Source of the DNA: Roseovarius sp. M141
Lineage (GTDB): Bacteria; Pseudomonadota; Alphaproteobacteria; Rhodobacterales; Rhodobacteraceae
Reading direction: 5' to 3'
Length of the DNA stretch: 64,000 nt
Assembly (NCBI RefSeq): GCF_024355225.1
Contig: NZ_VCNH01000008.1
Location: 558,001 to 622,000, forward strand
The notes beneath the pieces were generated by a model that saw only the letters and a program-made list of their open reading frames with translations, was not told where the DNA came from and did not search any database. Of this stretch, positions 18,144 through 26,793 are shown in pieces; positions within the stretch are counted from its first letter, which is position 1; every line of letters starts with the position of its first letter. Position numbers and translations under genes: made by a program.

Positions 18144-19010
18144 ATGGCTAGCTATGACGACCGCGACGGCAAGATATGGATGGACGGCAAGATGGTCGAT
18201 TGGCGTGATGCCAACGTCCACATCCTGTCACACGCAATGCACTACGCCAGCTCGGTATTCGAGGGCGAGCGCGCCTACAGCGGCAAGATCTTCAAGAGCC
18301 GCCAGCACTCGGAACGGCTGCATTATTCGGCGGGCGAGCTGGATTTCGTGATCCCCTATACCGTGGACGAAATCGAGGCGGCCAAGGCCGAGGTCCTGAA
18401 AATCGCCGGACTGACTGACGCCTATCTGCGCTGCATCGCATGGCGCGGAGCCGGCCCTGACATGGGCGTCGCCAGTTCGCGCAATCCCGTGCATCTGGCC
18501 ATCGCGGCGTGGGAATGGGGCGCCTATTACGGCGACGCCAAGGCCAAGGGCGCCAAGCTGGACATCTCGAAATGGAAACGCCCCAGCCCCGAGACGATCC
18601 CGGTTCATGCCAAGGCGGCCGGCCTCTACATGATCTGCACCACGTCCAAACACGCGGCCGAGGCCAAGGGATGCTCGGACGCGTTGTTCATGGATTATCG
18701 CGGCTATGTCGCCGAAGCGACGGGCGCCAACATCTTCTTTGTGAGGGGCGGCGAGGTGCATACGCCACTGGCCGACTGTTTCCTCAACGGGCTGACGCGG
18801 CAGACCGTCATCGCAATGCTGAAAGAGCGTGATGTCGTCGTGCACGAGCGTCATATCATGCCGGATGAGATGGAAGGGTTCGAGCAGTGTTTCCTGACCG
18901 GTACCGCCGCCGAGGTGACGCCGGTTGGCATGATCGGCGACTATACGTTTGAGGTGGGCGCGCTGACGCGCGACATCGGCGCCGCCTATGAGGAGCTAGT
19001 GCGCAGCTAA
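18144..19010 (+). CDS. ilvE: Branched-chain amino-acid aminotransferase
   Basis: The 288-residue class IV PLP enzyme transfers amino groups between glutamate and the 2-oxo acids of Leu, Ile and Val. Seen are the N-terminal YDDRDGKIWMDG and HYASSVFEGERAY segments, the PLP lysine in PVHAKAAGLYM (Lys157), and the cofactor-binding segments DYRGYVAEATGANIFF and LNGLTRQTVIAML. ATG 18144 follows a TTGGAGA ribosome-binding site. A strong terminator follows, so it is monocistronic. The related leuCD genes lie 3 kb away on the other strand. Confidence 0.95.
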   Translation: MASYDDRDGKIWMDGKMVDWRDANVHILSHAMHYASSVFEGERAYSGKIFKSRQHSERLHYSAGELDFVIPYTVDEIEAAKAEVLKIAGLTDAYLRCIAWRGAGPDMGVASSRNPVHLAIAAWEWGAYYGDAKAKGAKLDISKWKRPSPETIPVHAKAAGLYMICTTSKHAAEAKGCSDALFMDYRGYVAEATGANIFFVRGGEVHTPLADCFLNGLTRQTVIAMLKERDVVVHERHIMPDEMEGFEQCFLTGTAAEVTPVGMIGDYTFEVGALTRDIGAAYEELVRS

Positions 19011-19036
19011 GCTGCGCCGCCGGTCAAACACCACCA

Positions 19037-19064
19037 AAGGGGCGCTTCGATTGAAGCGCCCCTT
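19037..19064 (+). terminator. Terminator of ilvE
   Basis: A 12-bp inverted repeat (19037-19048 with 19053-19064) has a GATT loop. It is followed on the plus strand by a T-run (CCTTTTTT), 26 nt after the ilvE stop. Confidence 0.9.
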
Positions 19065-19086
19065 TTTTCATGAATGGTCTACCGCG

Positions 19087-19971
19087 TTAACCCGGTGACA
19101 TGCCGCGCAACCGCTCGGACCGGCGGCGGAGCAGTTCGAGCGTGGTCAGCAGCAGTACCGAAATCCCGACGAGGATTGTCGCGACGGCAAGGATGGTTGG
19201 CGAAATCTGCTCGCGCAGGCCGGTGAACATCTGCCATGGCAATGTTTTCTGGCTGGCCGATCCGACGAACAGCACGACGACCACCTCGTCAAACGATGTG
19301 ATGAAAGCAAACAAGCCACCCGAAATCACGCCCGGCAGGATCAGCGGCATCTGCACCCTGAAAAACGTCGTCACCGGGTTCGCGCCCATATTCGCCGCTG
19401 CGCGTGTCAGCGAACGGTCAAAGCCGACCAGCGTCGCAGTGACCGTGATGATGACGAACGGGATACCCAGCACCGCGTGGGCCAGCACAACCTTGATATA
19501 GCCGACCAGATTCTTGTCCAGACCGACAGAGTTTTCCATGAAGTTGCCGATCTTCGAGTAGAAGAAGAACATGCCCGTGGCGGAAATGATCAGCGGCACG
19601 ATCATCGGCGAAATCAGAATGGCCATGATTGCCCGACGGAACGGCACATGGGATTGCGACAGACCGATGGCGGCCAGCGTACCCAGAGTGACCGAAATCA
19701 GCGTGGCGATCGGCGCGATGATCAGTGAGTTCTTGAAGCTTCGCTGCCATTCGTTGTTGCTAAAGAAATCGCGGTAATGCTTTAGCGAATACCCTTCGGG
19801 ATCAAAGCTGAGCATCTCGGGCGTGAAGGTAAAGAAGTTCTCCGCGTTGAACGACAGCGGAATGACCACAAGGATCGGCGTGATCAGAAAGATGAAGATC
19901 AGCGCACAAATCACCCGGAAGGCATAATACCAGACGCGTTGGCCGAACGTGGCGTAGATTGGAAGGCTCAT
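19087..19971 (-). CDS. ABC transporter permease, PotC-like (first Pot-type importer)
   Basis: The 294-residue inner-membrane protein has six hydrophobic segments and the EAA-type loop RAAANMGANPVTTFFRVQMP that contacts the ATPase. It is the last gene of a minus-strand operon: ATPase (23257-24357), binding protein (22037-23149), DUF1330 protein (21653-21940), large permease (19978-21648) and this one, 6 bp after the large permease. The operon belongs to the spermidine/putrescine-type importer family; the true substrate is unknown. Confidence 0.92.
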   Translation of the reverse strand: MSLPIYATFGQRVWYYAFRVICALIFIFLITPILVVIPLSFNAENFFTFTPEMLSFDPEGYSLKHYRDFFSNNEWQRSFKNSLIIAPIATLISVTLGTLAAIGLSQSHVPFRRAIMAILISPMIVPLIISATGMFFFYSKIGNFMENSVGLDKNLVGYIKVVLAHAVLGIPFVIITVTATLVGFDRSLTRAAANMGANPVTTFFRVQMPLILPGVISGGLFAFITSFDEVVVVLFVGSASQKTLPWQMFTGLREQISPTILAVATILVGISVLLLTTLELLRRRSERLRGMSPG

Positions 19972-19977
19972 ATCGCG

Positions 19978-21648
19978 TTACCCCAGTTTCACGTTGTCGA
20001 TGCCGACGATCTTGTCATAGCACCAGTAGAGCGCCAGCACGACGACCAGCAGGATAGTGCCCAATGCCGCGGCAAGGCCCCAGTTCAGGCTGGACGAGAT
20101 GTGATAAGCGATCCGGTTCGAGATAAAGACACCCTTGGTGCCGCCGACGATCTCGGGCGTGATGTAGTAGCCGATCGACAGGATAAAGACCAGGATCGAC
20201 CCCGCGCCAATGCCCGGAATGGACTGCGGGAAATAGACCCGCCAGAAGGCGGTCCAGTTGGTCGCTCCCAGTGATTTCGCGGCGCGCAGATAGCTGGGGT
20301 TGATCGTCTGCATGACCGAATACATCGGCAGGATCATGAAGGGCAGCAGGATATGCGTCATCGCCGTGATCGTGCCGATCTGGTTGTTGATCAGCACCAG
20401 CCGGTCATTGTCGGCGACCAGACCGATCCAGACCAGCACATCATTAACCACGCCGTTTTGTTGCAGCATCACCTTCCACGCCGACGTGCGCACCAGAAGC
20501 GATGTCCAGAACGGCAGCAGCACCAGCATCATCAGGATGTTTGCCTTGCGCATCGGCAGATTGGCCAGCAACCATGCGACCGGATAGCCCAGCAGGATGC
20601 ACGCGCCCATGATGGTCAGCGACATGATGATTGTGCGAATGAACAGCTGGATCAGGACGCGCTTGTTTTCGGGCTGAACGGCAGCGCCCTCGGGCGTTTT
20701 CTGCATGTCGATGGCGTTCAGGAAATAGCCTGACGTGTACGGCCCGCTATGCGTTTGAATGATGCGCCACGTCTCAACCTTGGCCCAGTTTCGATCGACG
20801 TCTTCGAAGATCTGGGTGTAATTCGGTGCAGTCAGCCCGGCAGTCGCGAGCGCCGCCAAAGCGTCCTTTTGCGGGCCGTTATAGGCTGCCAGATCATCCA
20901 CGAAACCGGGACGCGTCACGTCCTGCACAAGCGCCAGATAGAGGGACTCCATCGGCTTTGTTTTTTCGACGACCCTATTGTCGACCAGCCCGGTGATCAC
21001 GCCGAACGAAGTATAGACCCTTGCGGCAAGCGGCAGCAATGCCGACGCTTCGGCCGAGGGCGCAAAATTCATCTCGCCGGTCGGCGGCTCATCGGCCAGC
21101 CAGCGGATCCGCTTTTCCTGCGCCGACAGTAGGGCATCATCAACCGCGACACCTTCGGCGGCGTTGAAAATCTCGTAATAGGTCTCGCGCTCGCCCCAGC
21201 GCGGGTCGATCTCTTCCAGCGTGTCCTGCGCGTCCTTGCCCGGATCGTCCAGCTTGCGGCCCGCCTGACGGAACAGGGACGACATGCCGCTGGCCTCGTA
21301 ATTCAAACGCGAGCCAAGTCGGGTGTGCCTCTTCATCTCAGCGGCAAGGAAGAGGTCGAAATACATGTCGCGGAACACTGGTTCAGGCGGCAACTCATCG
21401 CTTGCGCCATCCCATTTTCCCAGCTCTTCCACCGTGTAGGGCAGCGTATTTTCGACGATCTGGTTTTCGACCGATCGGAACAGCATGTCACCGATGGGCA
21501 GGATAAAGGAAATCAGGACAAAGATCAGCAGCGGCGCGATGAGCGCCAGCGCTCGCATTTTCTGTACGCGCAAGGCGCGGGAAAGGCTCCGCTTTAGCGG
21601 GGTTCCGTCGGCGGCCAGGACCGGCGCGTTTGTGGCGGTATCGCTCAT
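19978..21648 (-). CDS. ABC transporter permease, PotB-like, with a large periplasmic insertion
   Basis: The 556-residue protein is about twice the usual PotB length. Transmembrane segment 1 is at residues ~33-52, and the remaining five start near residue 332. The ~270 residues between (61-330) are hydrophilic, with many Glu/Asp and aromatic residues, and should lie in the periplasm. The C-terminal part has the normal permease domain with the EAA loop YLRAAKSLGATNWTAFWRVYFP. It is 4 bp from the DUF1330 gene and 6 bp from the second permease. The insertion could contact the binding protein or another partner. Confidence 0.93.
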   Translation of the reverse strand: MSDTATNAPVLAADGTPLKRSLSRALRVQKMRALALIAPLLIFVLISFILPIGDMLFRSVENQIVENTLPYTVEELGKWDGASDELPPEPVFRDMYFDLFLAAEMKRHTRLGSRLNYEASGMSSLFRQAGRKLDDPGKDAQDTLEEIDPRWGERETYYEIFNAAEGVAVDDALLSAQEKRIRWLADEPPTGEMNFAPSAEASALLPLAARVYTSFGVITGLVDNRVVEKTKPMESLYLALVQDVTRPGFVDDLAAYNGPQKDALAALATAGLTAPNYTQIFEDVDRNWAKVETWRIIQTHSGPYTSGYFLNAIDMQKTPEGAAVQPENKRVLIQLFIRTIIMSLTIMGACILLGYPVAWLLANLPMRKANILMMLVLLPFWTSLLVRTSAWKVMLQQNGVVNDVLVWIGLVADNDRLVLINNQIGTITAMTHILLPFMILPMYSVMQTINPSYLRAAKSLGATNWTAFWRVYFPQSIPGIGAGSILVFILSIGYYITPEIVGGTKGVFISNRIAYHISSSLNWGLAAALGTILLVVVLALYWCYDKIVGIDNVKLG

Positions 21649-21652
21649 GTGT

Positions 21653-21940
21653 TCAGGTCCCTTCGACCAGGATGATCACGCTGTCGGCCGTGCGCCGGCG
21701 GATGTCGGCAACGGCTTGATATTCGGGGTCGTTATAGGCGTCTTGCGCCGCCGCGTAGCTGGGAAACTCGATCACAACATGCCGCTTCAGCGTCTCGCCC
21801 TCGCAGGTCTGGGACTGGCCACCGCGCACGATGAACCGCCCCCCGTGCTTGGCCAAAATCGGCGTGTCCCGCTCCACGTATTCTGCATACGCATCGGGAT
21901 CGTTTACCGTGATATGTCCGATCAGATACCCTTTGGGCAT
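21653..21940 (-). CDS. DUF1330 domain protein within the transporter operon
   Basis: The 95-residue protein is a dimeric alpha+beta barrel-type DUF1330 member: MPKGYLIGHITVNDPDAYAEY at the start, RGGQSQTCEGE in the middle and FPSYAAAQDAYNDPEYQAVA near the end. The start at 21940 matches the family start. It lies between the binding-protein gene and the large permease gene (4 bp before the latter), so it is co-transcribed. Family function is unknown; related barrel proteins act on or bind small organic molecules. A role with the imported substrate is inference. Confidence 0.88.
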   Translation of the reverse strand: MPKGYLIGHITVNDPDAYAEYVERDTPILAKHGGRFIVRGGQSQTCEGETLKRHVVIEFPSYAAAQDAYNDPEYQAVADIRRRTADSVIILVEGT

Positions 21941-21964
21941 AAGCGCTTCGTCCCCGTTTGGTGC

Positions 21965-21991
21965 GTGCGGCCCGTACATTGCGGGCCGCAC
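21965..21991. promoter_or_regulatory. Intra-operon stem-loop after the binding-protein gene
   Basis: A perfect 10-bp GC-rich stem (21965-21974 with 21982-21991, 7-nt loop) lies 46 nt after the binding-protein stop. On the minus strand, the operon's strand, no T-run follows, so it is probably an mRNA-stabilising or partial-attenuation hairpin that keeps binding-protein transcript in excess. The plus-strand TTTTATTT after it has no upstream gene to serve. Confidence 0.5.
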
Positions 21992-22036
21992 TTTTATTTG
22001 CCCAAGGCAGGCGACTACGCCCGCCTCAGACCTGTC

Positions 22037-23149
22037 TTATTGTGCCAACCACGCCTGGAATTTGGTGTCGATGTCGTCGCGGTAATCAGCCCAGAACACG
22101 AAGTTCGGCTGAAGCACGTTGCCAGCGTTGGAAGGGTCGGTTGGCATGTGCGGCGCCATGTCGATGCCCAGATCGGCATGCTGCCCGACCAGCGGTGCAG
22201 AGGAGGCGCGTGCAGGACCGTACGAGATGTACTTTGCCTGATCGGCCAGATGCTGGGTGTCGGTGGTGGTCTTAACAAAGTCCATCACACGCGCCAGACG
22301 CTCTTCGGACAGGCCCGTGGGAATGATCCAGCCGTCAAAGTCATAAACCTGACCATCCCAAAGCATCGCAACGGGCTGCTTTTGCTCTTCGATCACGCTG
22401 AACAGGCGACCGTTATAAGTGGATCCGATAAAGACTTCGCCATCCGCCAGAAGCTGGGGTGTGTCGGCGCCTGCGGACCACCAGACAACGCTGTCCTTGA
22501 TCGTTGCCAGCTTGTCCAGCGCCTGCTGCTGACCTTCGGGGGTGGCCAGAACGTCATAGACATCCTCATTGGCCACGCCGTCACACATCAGCGCCCATTC
22601 CATGTTGTTGATCGGGCGCTTTTCCAGCGAACGCTTGCCGGGATATGTCTCAAGGTCGAACACGTCGCACAGCTTGCTGGGCGGCTCGGTGCCTTCGGGG
22701 ACCATGTCGGTGCGATAGCCGAAGGTGATCGAATAGACGATCTGCGGGATAAAGCAGTCGGACACGATGACTTCGCCGAAATCCTCGGTCGCTGTCGAGC
22801 CGTCGTCGCCGTCGGCCAGCATCTCATCGTGGTCGATTTCCATCGCCAGACCTTCGTCGCACAGGCGCATCGCATCGGCACCGACAACGTCAACCAGATC
22901 CCATGTGATGTTGTCGGCCTCGTTCTGGGCGCGCAGCTTGGCGACCGCCTCGTTCGAGCTTTCGTCCCAGGAAATGCTGACCCCGGGATTGGCCTCTTTA
23001 TAAGGCTCTGCATAGGCTTTTTTCTGGCTGTCCTGATAGGCACCGCCCCAGGACACGATTGTCATAGAATCGGCCATTTCCTGCGCCGACGCCATGCTGG
23101 CCGCAGCGGTCAGCGCTGTCGATGCCATCAATGTTGTAGTAAATTTCAT
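22037..23149 (-). CDS. ABC transporter substrate-binding protein, PotD-like
   Basis: The 370-residue periplasmic protein starts with a signal peptide (MKFTTTLMASTALTAAAS..., cleavage near ASAQE). The mature part begins MTIVSWGGAYQDSQ, typical of the COG0687 spermidine/putrescine-binding family, and contains GYRTDMVPEG and WWSAGADTPQLLADGE. It is the second gene of the importer operon after the ATPase. The PotD polyamine-binding aspartates cannot be placed with certainty, so the ligand stays open; the neighbouring genes suggest an amine, amino-acid derivative or compatible solute. Confidence 0.93.
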   Translation of the reverse strand: MKFTTTLMASTALTAAASMASAQEMADSMTIVSWGGAYQDSQKKAYAEPYKEANPGVSISWDESSNEAVAKLRAQNEADNITWDLVDVVGADAMRLCDEGLAMEIDHDEMLADGDDGSTATEDFGEVIVSDCFIPQIVYSITFGYRTDMVPEGTEPPSKLCDVFDLETYPGKRSLEKRPINNMEWALMCDGVANEDVYDVLATPEGQQQALDKLATIKDSVVWWSAGADTPQLLADGEVFIGSTYNGRLFSVIEEQKQPVAMLWDGQVYDFDGWIIPTGLSEERLARVMDFVKTTTDTQHLADQAKYISYGPARASSAPLVGQHADLGIDMAPHMPTDPSNAGNVLQPNFVFWADYRDDIDTKFQAWLAQ

Positions 23150-23256
23150 CATCTTCTCCCTTGGTATCCCGTCATTTGTTTTTAGGGGGGCCGCCACGGG
23201 TCAGGCAGCTGGTCCCGCTTTGCATCGGGCCGGTGAGGGCCACGATATTCCCATCG

Positions 23257-24357
23257 TCATGCATCCAGCGCGCGACAGTCCTGCGGCAGCCAGCCGATTT
23301 CCAACTGCTCGCCCGGTTGCAGACGTTTTTGATCGGGCGCATTGCGGGTCTTGACGATAAAATCGTCATTCCCGGCAACGCGCAGGCGTGTGCGGAAGAT
23401 GTCGCCCATATAGACGAATTCCAGCACCTCGGCCTTGAGCGTGTGAACGCCCGGCTGCAGGCGCTTCTTGTCGAATTCCACCCGTTCGGGACGGATTGAA
23501 ACTTGCGTGCGCTGGCCGACCTCGCTGACGTTGACCGGCTTGCAATCGATCAGATCGCCATTGTCCAACTCGACCAGGGCCAGATCGCCCTTGATCTCCT
23601 TCACGACGCCCTGAAGCGTATTGTTTTCGCCAATGAACTGCGCGACGAAGCTGTTTTCGGGCTTCTCGTACAGGGCATCAGGCGCCGCAATCTGCTGAAT
23701 CCGGCCATCGTCGAACACCGCGACGCGGTCCGACATCGTCAGCGCCTCGGTCTGGTCGTGGGTGACGTAGACCGTGGTGATGCCCAACTGGTGGGCCAGA
23801 TGCGTGATTTCGAACTGCATTTTTTCGCGCAGCTGTTTGTCCAGCGCGCCCAGCGGTTCGTCCATCAGGACCAGCTCGGGTTCGAACACCAGCGCGCGGG
23901 CCAGTGCGACGCGCTGTTGCTGGCCGCCCGATAGCTGCGCGGGACGGCGACCGCCAAATTTGCCCATCTCGACCATGTCGAGCGCGCGTTTGACCTTCTT
24001 TTCACGCTCGTCCTTGCCGATCTTGCGCACTTCCAACGGAAAGGACAGGTTTTCGGCAATGGTCATGTGCGGGAACAGGGCATAGTTCTGGAAAACCATA
24101 CCGATGCCACGCTTGTGTGGGGGAATGTTGTTGATGGACGTGCCGCCAAGGCGAATATCGCCATGTGTTGCCGTCTCAAACCCGGCCAGCATCATCAGGC
24201 AGGTCGTCTTGCCCGACCCCGAGGGGCCCAACATCGTCAGGAATTCACCCTTGGGAACTGACAGGTTCAAATCCTTGACGACCAGCGTTTCCCCATCATA
24301 GCTTTTTTGCACACGCTCGAATTCGACGAACGCATCGCGACTGTGCGACTCGGCCAA
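23257..24357 (-). CDS. ABC transporter ATP-binding protein, PotA-like
   Basis: The 366-residue cytoplasmic ATPase has Walker A GPSGSGKTT (~residues 44-52), signature LSGGQQQR, Walker B LVLMDEP with GALD, the switch histidine in YVTHDQTEALTMSD, and a C-terminal TOBE domain (VSIRPERVEFDKK). It is the first gene of the minus-strand importer operon. The 333-bp region upstream should hold the promoter. Confidence 0.95.
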   Translation of the reverse strand: MAESHSRDAFVEFERVQKSYDGETLVVKDLNLSVPKGEFLTMLGPSGSGKTTCLMMLAGFETATHGDIRLGGTSINNIPPHKRGIGMVFQNYALFPHMTIAENLSFPLEVRKIGKDEREKKVKRALDMVEMGKFGGRRPAQLSGGQQQRVALARALVFEPELVLMDEPLGALDKQLREKMQFEITHLAHQLGITTVYVTHDQTEALTMSDRVAVFDDGRIQQIAAPDALYEKPENSFVAQFIGENNTLQGVVKEIKGDLALVELDNGDLIDCKPVNVSEVGQRTQVSIRPERVEFDKKRLQPGVHTLKAEVLEFVYMGDIFRTRLRVAGNDDFIVKTRNAPDQKRLQPGEQLEIGWLPQDCRALDA

Positions 24358-24690
24358 ATGAGTCTCCCCGTTGTTTATTGTTATTCGCGATCAAGCCGCG
24401 TTGAAGGCAGACTAAACCGCCTTATACACCGTAATGCAACCATTATGCGTCACTTTTTCGGCATATTGCGGCACCCGGCAGTCGAGTTTGCAGCCTTACC
24501 CAAAGTAAACCAAGCCGATCGCGCCACCAGCAAAGCATCGGGAAAACGGCAGCTCCATGCTGAGCCATGTGACCGGGTCGAGAACGTACCGCCAATGCCG
24601 AGCAATCTCCATTAGAGGGCCGGCTTACGCGCCAGTTGATGAGGGGTCTGCACAGGCGGCAGGCCCCTCATCACACTTACGGGCAAATCC
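24358..24690. other. Intergenic region between the aminotransferase and the importer operon
   Basis: It should contain the promoter of the minus-strand importer operon at its left side. A hairpin (24638-24646 with 24664-24672, GATGAGGGG/CCCCTCATC) begins 19 nt beyond the aminotransferase stop; it lacks a T-run and may be a weak 3' structure of that gene. I see no gene here. Confidence 0.4.
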
Positions 24691-26061
24691 TCAGCCCAGC
24701 ACGGCGTTGACCGCCTGGACCGTCTTGCTGACCACCTCGTCGGCCTCGGCGCGGGTCAGGCAGAAGGGCGGGGCAAAGCCCAGGATGTCGCCCTGCGGCA
24801 TCGCCCGCCCGATCACACCGCGCGCGCCCAGCGCTGCGGTGACCTGCGGGCCGATCTTGTCGGCGGCATCAAAGAATACACGGTCGTCGCGATGCTTCAC
24901 GAACTCGACCGCGCACATCATCCCCTCGCCGCGAATATCGCCGACATTCGGGTGATCGCCCAGCGCATCGCGCATCGCGGTGTTCAGATAGCTGCCGACC
25001 TCGCGGTTGTTCTGGATCAGGTCCAGATCGTCCAGCAGCTTGAGGTTGGCAACGCCCGCCGCGGCCCCGATGGGGTGCGCCGAATAGGTCCAGCCATGGC
25101 CGATCGGGCCGTTTTCGTCGGTGCCCTGCTCCAGCACCTTCCACATCCTGTCCGAAACGATGCTGCCCGACAGGGGCGCATAGGCGCTGGTCAGGCCCTT
25201 CGCGATGGTGATCAGGTCCGGTTTCATGCCGTAGTGATCAGACCCGAACATGCTGCCCAGACGGCCAAAGCCGGTGACGACCTCATCGGCAATCAGCAGG
25301 ATGTCATGCTTGTCCAGCACCTTCTGAATCGCGGGCCAGTAGCCTGCGGGCGGCGGCACCAGACCGCCGGTGCCCAGCACAGGCTCGCCGATGAAACCGG
25401 CAATTTTATCGGCGCCCTCTGCCTCGATCAGCTCTTCCAGCTTTTGCACGCAATGGGCGACGAACTGCTCTTCGGTCATGTCCAGATCATCACGGCGGTA
25501 ATAATACGGCGCCTCGGTATGAATGACCTGTTCCAACGGCAGATCGAACTTCTTGTGAAACAGTTCCAGCCCGGTCAGCGAGCCTGTCATCAGGCCCGAG
25601 CCGTGATAGCCACGCCAGCGGCTGATGATCTTCTTCTTCTCGGGGCGGCCGAGAATGTTGTTGTAATACCAGACCAGCTTGATGTTGGTCTCGTTGGCGT
25701 CCGAGCCTGACAGCCCAAAATAGACCTTGGACATGTGATCGGGCGCCCGGTCCAGCACCATCTTGGCCAGCGTGATCGCCACCTCGGTGCCGTGGCCGAC
25801 ATAGGCGTGGTAATAGGCCAGTTCATGCGCCTGCTTGGCGATCGCCTCGGCAATTTCGGTCCGGCCATAGCCGACGTTCACGCAATAGAGACCGGCAAAG
25901 GCATCCAGATGGCGGTTCCCCTCGCGATCCTCGATATGGCAATCCTTGGCGCCGGAAATGATCCGGCTTTGCACTTCGCCGCGCGCGAACTGCGCCAGAT
26001 GCGTGGAGGGGTGGAAGAAATTATCGCGGTCCCATTCGGCCAGCTGATCGTTTCTGAGCAT
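24691..26061 (-). CDS. Class III PLP aminotransferase (SpuC/DoeD-type)
   Basis: The 456-residue fold-type I enzyme belongs to the omega-aminotransferase group. It has the N-terminal HLAQFARGE segment, FGLSGSDANETNIKL for cofactor binding, WRGYHGSG, LIADEVVTGFGRLG and the PLP lysine in ITIAKGLTSAYAPL. Start 26061 follows a strong AAGGAGA ribosome-binding site. It shares its neighbourhood with an Lrp/AsnC regulator and a DoeA-like hydrolase, so 2,4-diaminobutyrate or a related diamine is a plausible donor, by analogy to the atf/doeD genes of ectoine clusters; polyamine or beta-alanine are alternatives. Confidence 0.9.
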   Translation of the reverse strand: MLRNDQLAEWDRDNFFHPSTHLAQFARGEVQSRIISGAKDCHIEDREGNRHLDAFAGLYCVNVGYGRTEIAEAIAKQAHELAYYHAYVGHGTEVAITLAKMVLDRAPDHMSKVYFGLSGSDANETNIKLVWYYNNILGRPEKKKIISRWRGYHGSGLMTGSLTGLELFHKKFDLPLEQVIHTEAPYYYRRDDLDMTEEQFVAHCVQKLEELIEAEGADKIAGFIGEPVLGTGGLVPPPAGYWPAIQKVLDKHDILLIADEVVTGFGRLGSMFGSDHYGMKPDLITIAKGLTSAYAPLSGSIVSDRMWKVLEQGTDENGPIGHGWTYSAHPIGAAAGVANLKLLDDLDLIQNNREVGSYLNTAMRDALGDHPNVGDIRGEGMMCAVEFVKHRDDRVFFDAADKIGPQVTAALGARGVIGRAMPQGDILGFAPPFCLTRAEADEVVSKTVQAVNAVLG

Positions 26062-26180
26062 TTGGGTGTCTCCTTGAATTGAGGGCGCGCGGAATCGGCG
26101 CACGTCTTGGCACGGAAAATGCCGCAAATAATGCAGGGTGTGTAACCGAAATGACGGGGCCTTGCAGAAGAATCTTCTGC

Positions 26181-26660
26181 CTACTTGCCCAACAGCGCGG
26201 CGAAGGGCGGCACGGGGCTGTCCTTGACCGTCTTGGTCACGACATAAGTGAAATACCGCGCCAGCCCGATTCCGGCGTCCAGCATGTCGTCCAGCAGCGC
26301 CTGATAGCTTTCGATATCGCGCGCCACGATATGCAGCAGATAATCATACCCGCCGCCCAGCGCCCAGCATCCCGTCACCTGATCATAGCGCCCCATCGCC
26401 GCCTCGAAGCGGCGAAAGGCGGCGGCGGTGTGGTCGGTCAGCTCGACCGTGACAAAGACCGTCACATGCGGGCCGATCTTTTTCAGCGCGATGCGCGCGT
26501 GGATGCCTTCGATCACGCCGGCATCCTGTAGCTTGCGCACCCGCTCCCAGCAGGGGCTGGCGGACAAGCCGACGGCTGCGGCCAAATCGGCATTGGTCAT
26601 CCGGCCATTGGCGGCCAGCGCGCGCAGGATATCCAGATCACGGGCGTCGAGGCGGATCAT
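26181..26660 (-). CDS. Lrp/AsnC family regulator (DoeX-like by context)
   Basis: The 159-residue protein has an N-terminal HTH (LDARDLDILRALAANGRM through ASPCWERVRKLQDAGVI) and a RAM ligand-binding domain (HVTVFVTVELTDH, TGCWALGGGYDYLLHIVARD). ATG 26660 matches the usual start of the family. It lies between the aminotransferase (same strand) and the divergent DoeA-like gene, the position expected for a local regulator of both. In known ectoine clusters an AsnC protein (DoeX) responds to diaminobutyrate-type intermediates. Confidence 0.9.
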   Translation of the reverse strand: MIRLDARDLDILRALAANGRMTNADLAAAVGLSASPCWERVRKLQDAGVIEGIHARIALKKIGPHVTVFVTVELTDHTAAAFRRFEAAMGRYDQVTGCWALGGGYDYLLHIVARDIESYQALLDDMLDAGIGLARYFTYVVTKTVKDSPVPPFAALLGK

Positions 26661-26793
26661 GTGTTGGCTCGCAGACAGGTGGTCATGTCGGCCACCTTTG
26701 AGCGTGCCGGCCTCTGCCGTCAACGCACCCCTTGCGCAAAATGTGAATTCGGCATGAGATGCCGCCCGAGACGATCAACAGAAAGGCCCCGGC

